Source: Candidatus Hecatellales archaeon ex4484_218
GTDB taxonomy: Archaea > Thermoproteota > Bathyarchaeia > Hecatellales > Hecatellaceae
Length of the DNA stretch: 6,277 bases
NCBI GenBank assembly: GCA_002254975.1
Contig: NJEB01000035.1
Span: 1 to 6,277, forward strand
Direction of reading: 5' to 3'
Shown here: positions 4,495 to 6,277 of the stretch, piece by piece
Numbering within the stretch: position 1 is the stretch's first letter
How the letters are laid out: every line of letters begins with the position of its first letter
Position numbers and translations under genes: made by a program
Notes under the pieces: generated by a model
The model's input: only the letters and a program-made list of their open reading frames with translations
Told to the model about the DNA's origin: nothing
The model's database searches: none

Positions 4495-4767
4495 ATGGGT
4501 AAGGTTGTAGCATCCTTCAAAATATTTCCATCTGGTGTCGAGGTAAACCTTGAAAAATTAAAAAAAACAATTAAACAAAAACTTCCAGCAGGAGTTACTG
4601 TTTACAAGTTTGAGGAAGAACCTTTAGCTTTTGGTTTAAAAGTTTTAATAGCTCACATTATTATTCCTGAAGATATTGAAGGTGAAATGGATAAGGTTGA
4701 GGATAAGCTTAAAGAAATAGAAGATGTAAGCCAAATTCAAATTTTAATGGTTAGAAAAGTTTCCTAA
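4495..4767 (+). CDS. ef1b: translation elongation factor aEF1B (EF-1 beta)
   Basis: The 90-residue product is the single-domain archaeal guanine-nucleotide exchange factor that reloads aEF1A with GTP during elongation. It has the expected length and alpha-beta layout: MGKVVASFKIFPSGVEVNLE (1-20, first strand and start of helix), LKKTIKQKL (22-30), VTVYKFEEEPLAFGLKVLIAH (34-54, containing the family EEP-x-AFGLK core), then DIEGEMDKVEDKLKEIEDVSQIQILMVRKV (60-89, second helix and last strand). ATG 4495 gives the usual MGKV start and has a well-spaced GGTGGG upstream; GTG 4483 would add four unconserved residues. It follows the zinc-ribbon gene by 18 bp and ends 7 bp from convergent pyrC, with a TTTTT run (4770-4774) between them as a likely terminator. 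Confidence 0.96.
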   Translation: MGKVVASFKIFPSGVEVNLEKLKKTIKQKLPAGVTVYKFEEEPLAFGLKVLIAHIIIPEDIEGEMDKVEDKLKEIEDVSQIQILMVRKVS

Positions 4768-4769
4768 AA

Positions 4770-4774
4770 TTTTT
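4770..4774 (+). terminator. T-run after aEF1B
   Basis: Five T fill most of the 7-bp gap between the aEF1B and pyrC stop codons, on the aEF1B coding strand. This is a plausible short archaeal U-tract terminator; no hairpin is seen. Confidence 0.35.
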
Positions 4775-6124
4775 CTAGAGTAAAATTAAGTTACCTTCAG
4801 GTTTTCCGGTAATTTCTCCATTTTCCATCATAATTTTTCCGTTAACTATGGTGTAGGTGGGGAGGCCTTTAACCTTCCAACCTTCAAAAGGAGTAAGCCT
4901 AGTTTTACTATGTAAATTTTCACTTTTAATGGTTGACTCCTTTTTTAAGTTAACTATGGTTAGGTCAGCATCAGAACCAACCTGAATAAAACCTTTTTTA
5001 GGATACAAACCAAAAGCTTTTGCAGGATTTTCAGCTGAAATTTTCACATAATGATTGATAGTTAATCTTCCAAGATTAACTTGGGTTAACATTAAAGGTA
5101 AAGATGTTTCAACACCAACAAACCCTGTAGCTGCATCCCAAACATCTTTAGCTTTATCCTCAGGTAGATGGGGAGAATGGTCACTTGCAATAATGTCTAT
5201 GGTTCCATCCAGTAAACCGTACCAAAGATTTTCTTTATCCTCTTTAAACCTGATTGGTGGAACTATTTTTGAAACCAAACCAACTTTTTCAGCTTCTTCA
5301 AAACTTAAAAGCAAATAATGAGGGCAAGTTTCACTGGTTAAAAAAATTTTAGAAAGTTGAGATTTAATTTTTCTTAAAACTTCAACACCCATTTTTGAAC
5401 TTACATGGCAAATATGAACTTTACATCCTGTTTTATGGGAGAAAAAAGCTAATTTTTCTATAGCTTTAGCTTCAGCTAAACTTGGTCTGGATTCAACCCA
5501 AACCCTAAAATCTTTTCTTCCGGTTTTTTTAAGGTTTAAAGTTGCTTGTTCAACCAGTTTAGGGTCTTCTGCATGAACAGCAACTCTTAACCCTGTTCTA
5601 GCTATAAGTTTAAAAGCTTCAATTAAAGAATTATCATCCAAAGGTTTCCCTAAAACCTTATCCATAAAAATTTTATAACCTAAAACACCAGCTTTAGCTA
5701 ACTCCTGAATCTTATCCAGATTTTCTCCACAAACACCACCAAAAAAACCAAGATTTACATAGGTTTTTCCCTTAGCCTTCTCAATTTTAAGCCTAAAACT
5801 TTCAATGTTTAAAGTTGGAGGATTGGTGTTAGGCATATCAACAACAGTAGTTACACCACCAAAAACAGCAGCCATAGAACCCGTAAAAAAATCTTCTTTA
5901 CGGGTAAATCCTGGTTCTCTAAAATGAACATGAACATCTATAATTCCTGGTAGAGTTAAATTTTCCTTAGCATCAATAATTTTATCTGCTTTAGGAAGAT
6001 TTTCATCAGTAGTTATGGCTATAATTTTTCCGTTTTTTACAGCCAAACCAGCTTTAACAATCGTTGAGGAAAAAACAATTTTTGTATTTTTGATGATTAG
6101 GTCTGCTTCCAAGTTTTGGCACAT
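4775..6124 (-). CDS. pyrC: dihydroorotase, class I (PyrC)
   Basis: This 449-residue amidohydrolase interconverts N-carbamoyl-aspartate and dihydroorotate, the third step of de novo UMP synthesis. The metal site is complete: DVHVHFRE (63-70; H65 and H67), GYKIFM (149-154; K151 as the lysine expected to be carbamylated), HAED (184-187; H184), ICHVSS (238-243; H240) and IASDHSPH (312-319; catalytic/metal Asp315). The substrate-recognition stretch VVDMPNTNPPT (94-104) is that of dihydroorotase, not of allantoinase or hydantoinase. The late GFVGVETSLPLML (334-346) and the C-terminal PFEGWKVKG (412-420) also fit class I enzymes. ATG 6124 matches the usual family start just before DLIIKN; no Shine-Dalgarno motif is seen. 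An upstream gene on the same strand stops only 7 bp before it, so the two are likely cotranscribed. Confidence 0.96.
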   Translation of the reverse strand: MCQNLEADLIIKNTKIVFSSTIVKAGLAVKNGKIIAITTDENLPKADKIIDAKENLTLPGIIDVHVHFREPGFTRKEDFFTGSMAAVFGGVTTVVDMPNTNPPTLNIESFRLKIEKAKGKTYVNLGFFGGVCGENLDKIQELAKAGVLGYKIFMDKVLGKPLDDNSLIEAFKLIARTGLRVAVHAEDPKLVEQATLNLKKTGRKDFRVWVESRPSLAEAKAIEKLAFFSHKTGCKVHICHVSSKMGVEVLRKIKSQLSKIFLTSETCPHYLLLSFEEAEKVGLVSKIVPPIRFKEDKENLWYGLLDGTIDIIASDHSPHLPEDKAKDVWDAATGFVGVETSLPLMLTQVNLGRLTINHYVKISAENPAKAFGLYPKKGFIQVGSDADLTIVNLKKESTIKSENLHSKTRLTPFEGWKVKGLPTYTIVNGKIMMENGEITGKPEGNLILL

Positions 6125-6131
6125 TTAATTT

Positions 6132-6277
6132 TTAATGGTGACGTACTGTTTCATTAAAAATTGTGTCATCTGCAACAGCAACAGCATGTCCTGCTACCCT
6201 ACGAACCTCACGTAAAATTGCTGTTAATCTTATTGCTGTATGAATATCTTCAACTGTTTCAAATATTCCTGCTGTTA
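6132..6277 (-). CDS. unidentified protein, C-terminal 47 residues, cut by right edge
   Basis: A minus-strand frame is open from the right edge (first full codon at 6275) to a TAA at 6132-6134. It encodes 47 residues beginning TAGIFETVEDIHTAIRL and ending DDTIFNETVRHH. I do not recognise the family from this fragment. The middle (EDIHTAIRLTAILREVRRV) looks helical and amphipathic and the end is polar, with a terminal pair of His; no membrane segment is visible. Its stop lies 7 bp upstream of the pyrC ATG on the same strand, which suggests a shared transcript and possibly a link to pyrimidine metabolism, but that link rests on position only. Codon use resembles the neighbours. The absence of stops over 48 codons in AT-rich DNA and the pyrC spacing support a real gene. 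Confidence 0.65.
   Translation of the reverse strand, partial: TAGIFETVEDIHTAIRLTAILREVRRVAGHAVAVADDTIFNETVRHH

Noticed and set aside
5055..5318. Plus-strand open frame of 87 codons inside pyrC
   Set aside because: Antisense to strongly conserved dihydroorotase motifs; no recognisable domain.

Overview
The window looks like ordinary chromosomal DNA from an AT-rich archaeon. The evidence is an archaeal-type gene set (Kae1, Bud32, Pth2, aEF1B, a 58-residue double zinc-ribbon protein and an HTH-phosphoribosyltransferase regulator), TATA-like boxes about 23-29 bp upstream of several start codons, and a tRNA gene with no encoded CCA. kae1 and bud32 are separate and divergent instead of fused as in many Euryarchaeota. 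This fits a TACK-type archaeon, perhaps a Bathyarchaeia-like lineage, but that placement is inference. The tRNA is about 68% G+C inside AT-rich DNA, which is compatible with a thermophile.

Layout. 1-447 (+): 3' end of an mtnA-type sugar-phosphate isomerase gene, cut by the left edge. 462-1187 (-): a GfcR-like HTH plus phosphoribosyltransferase regulator with a 10-bp inverted repeat over its promoter. 1301-1376 (+): tRNA-Arg(UCG). 1377-1684: no credible gene, but three palindromes with evenly spaced centres (1548-1604) and three GGTGGG boxes. 1685-2104 (-): an unrecognised 139-residue coiled-coil/winged-helix-like protein, starting immediately after the stop of kae1 (2105-3109, -). 3110-3195: divergent kae1/bud32 control region with repeats. 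3196-3846 (+): bud32. 3849-4220 (-): pth2, tail-to-tail with bud32 at a 2-bp gap. 4221-4299: divergent promoter region. 4300-4476 and 4495-4767 (+): zinc-ribbon protein and aEF1B. 4775-6124 (-): dihydroorotase pyrC, 7 bp downstream of an unidentified partial gene (6132-6277, -).

Functionally, the core (1301-4767) serves translation. Kae1 and Bud32 are KEOPS subunits that make t6A37 in ANN-decoding tRNAs, Pth2 recycles peptidyl-tRNA, aEF1B exchanges nucleotide on aEF1A, and the zinc-ribbon protein is a habitual neighbour of these genes. The flanks concern nucleotide and ribose-phosphate metabolism: mtnA, a PRPP-binding-type regulator, and pyrC.

I found no mobile element, CRISPR array, defence locus or clearly new system. 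The parts most worth a second look are the palindrome-rich non-coding segment 1377-1684, the uncharacterised gene coupled to kae1, the repeat-containing control regions of gfcR and kae1/bud32, and the unusual metal-site residues of Kae1.
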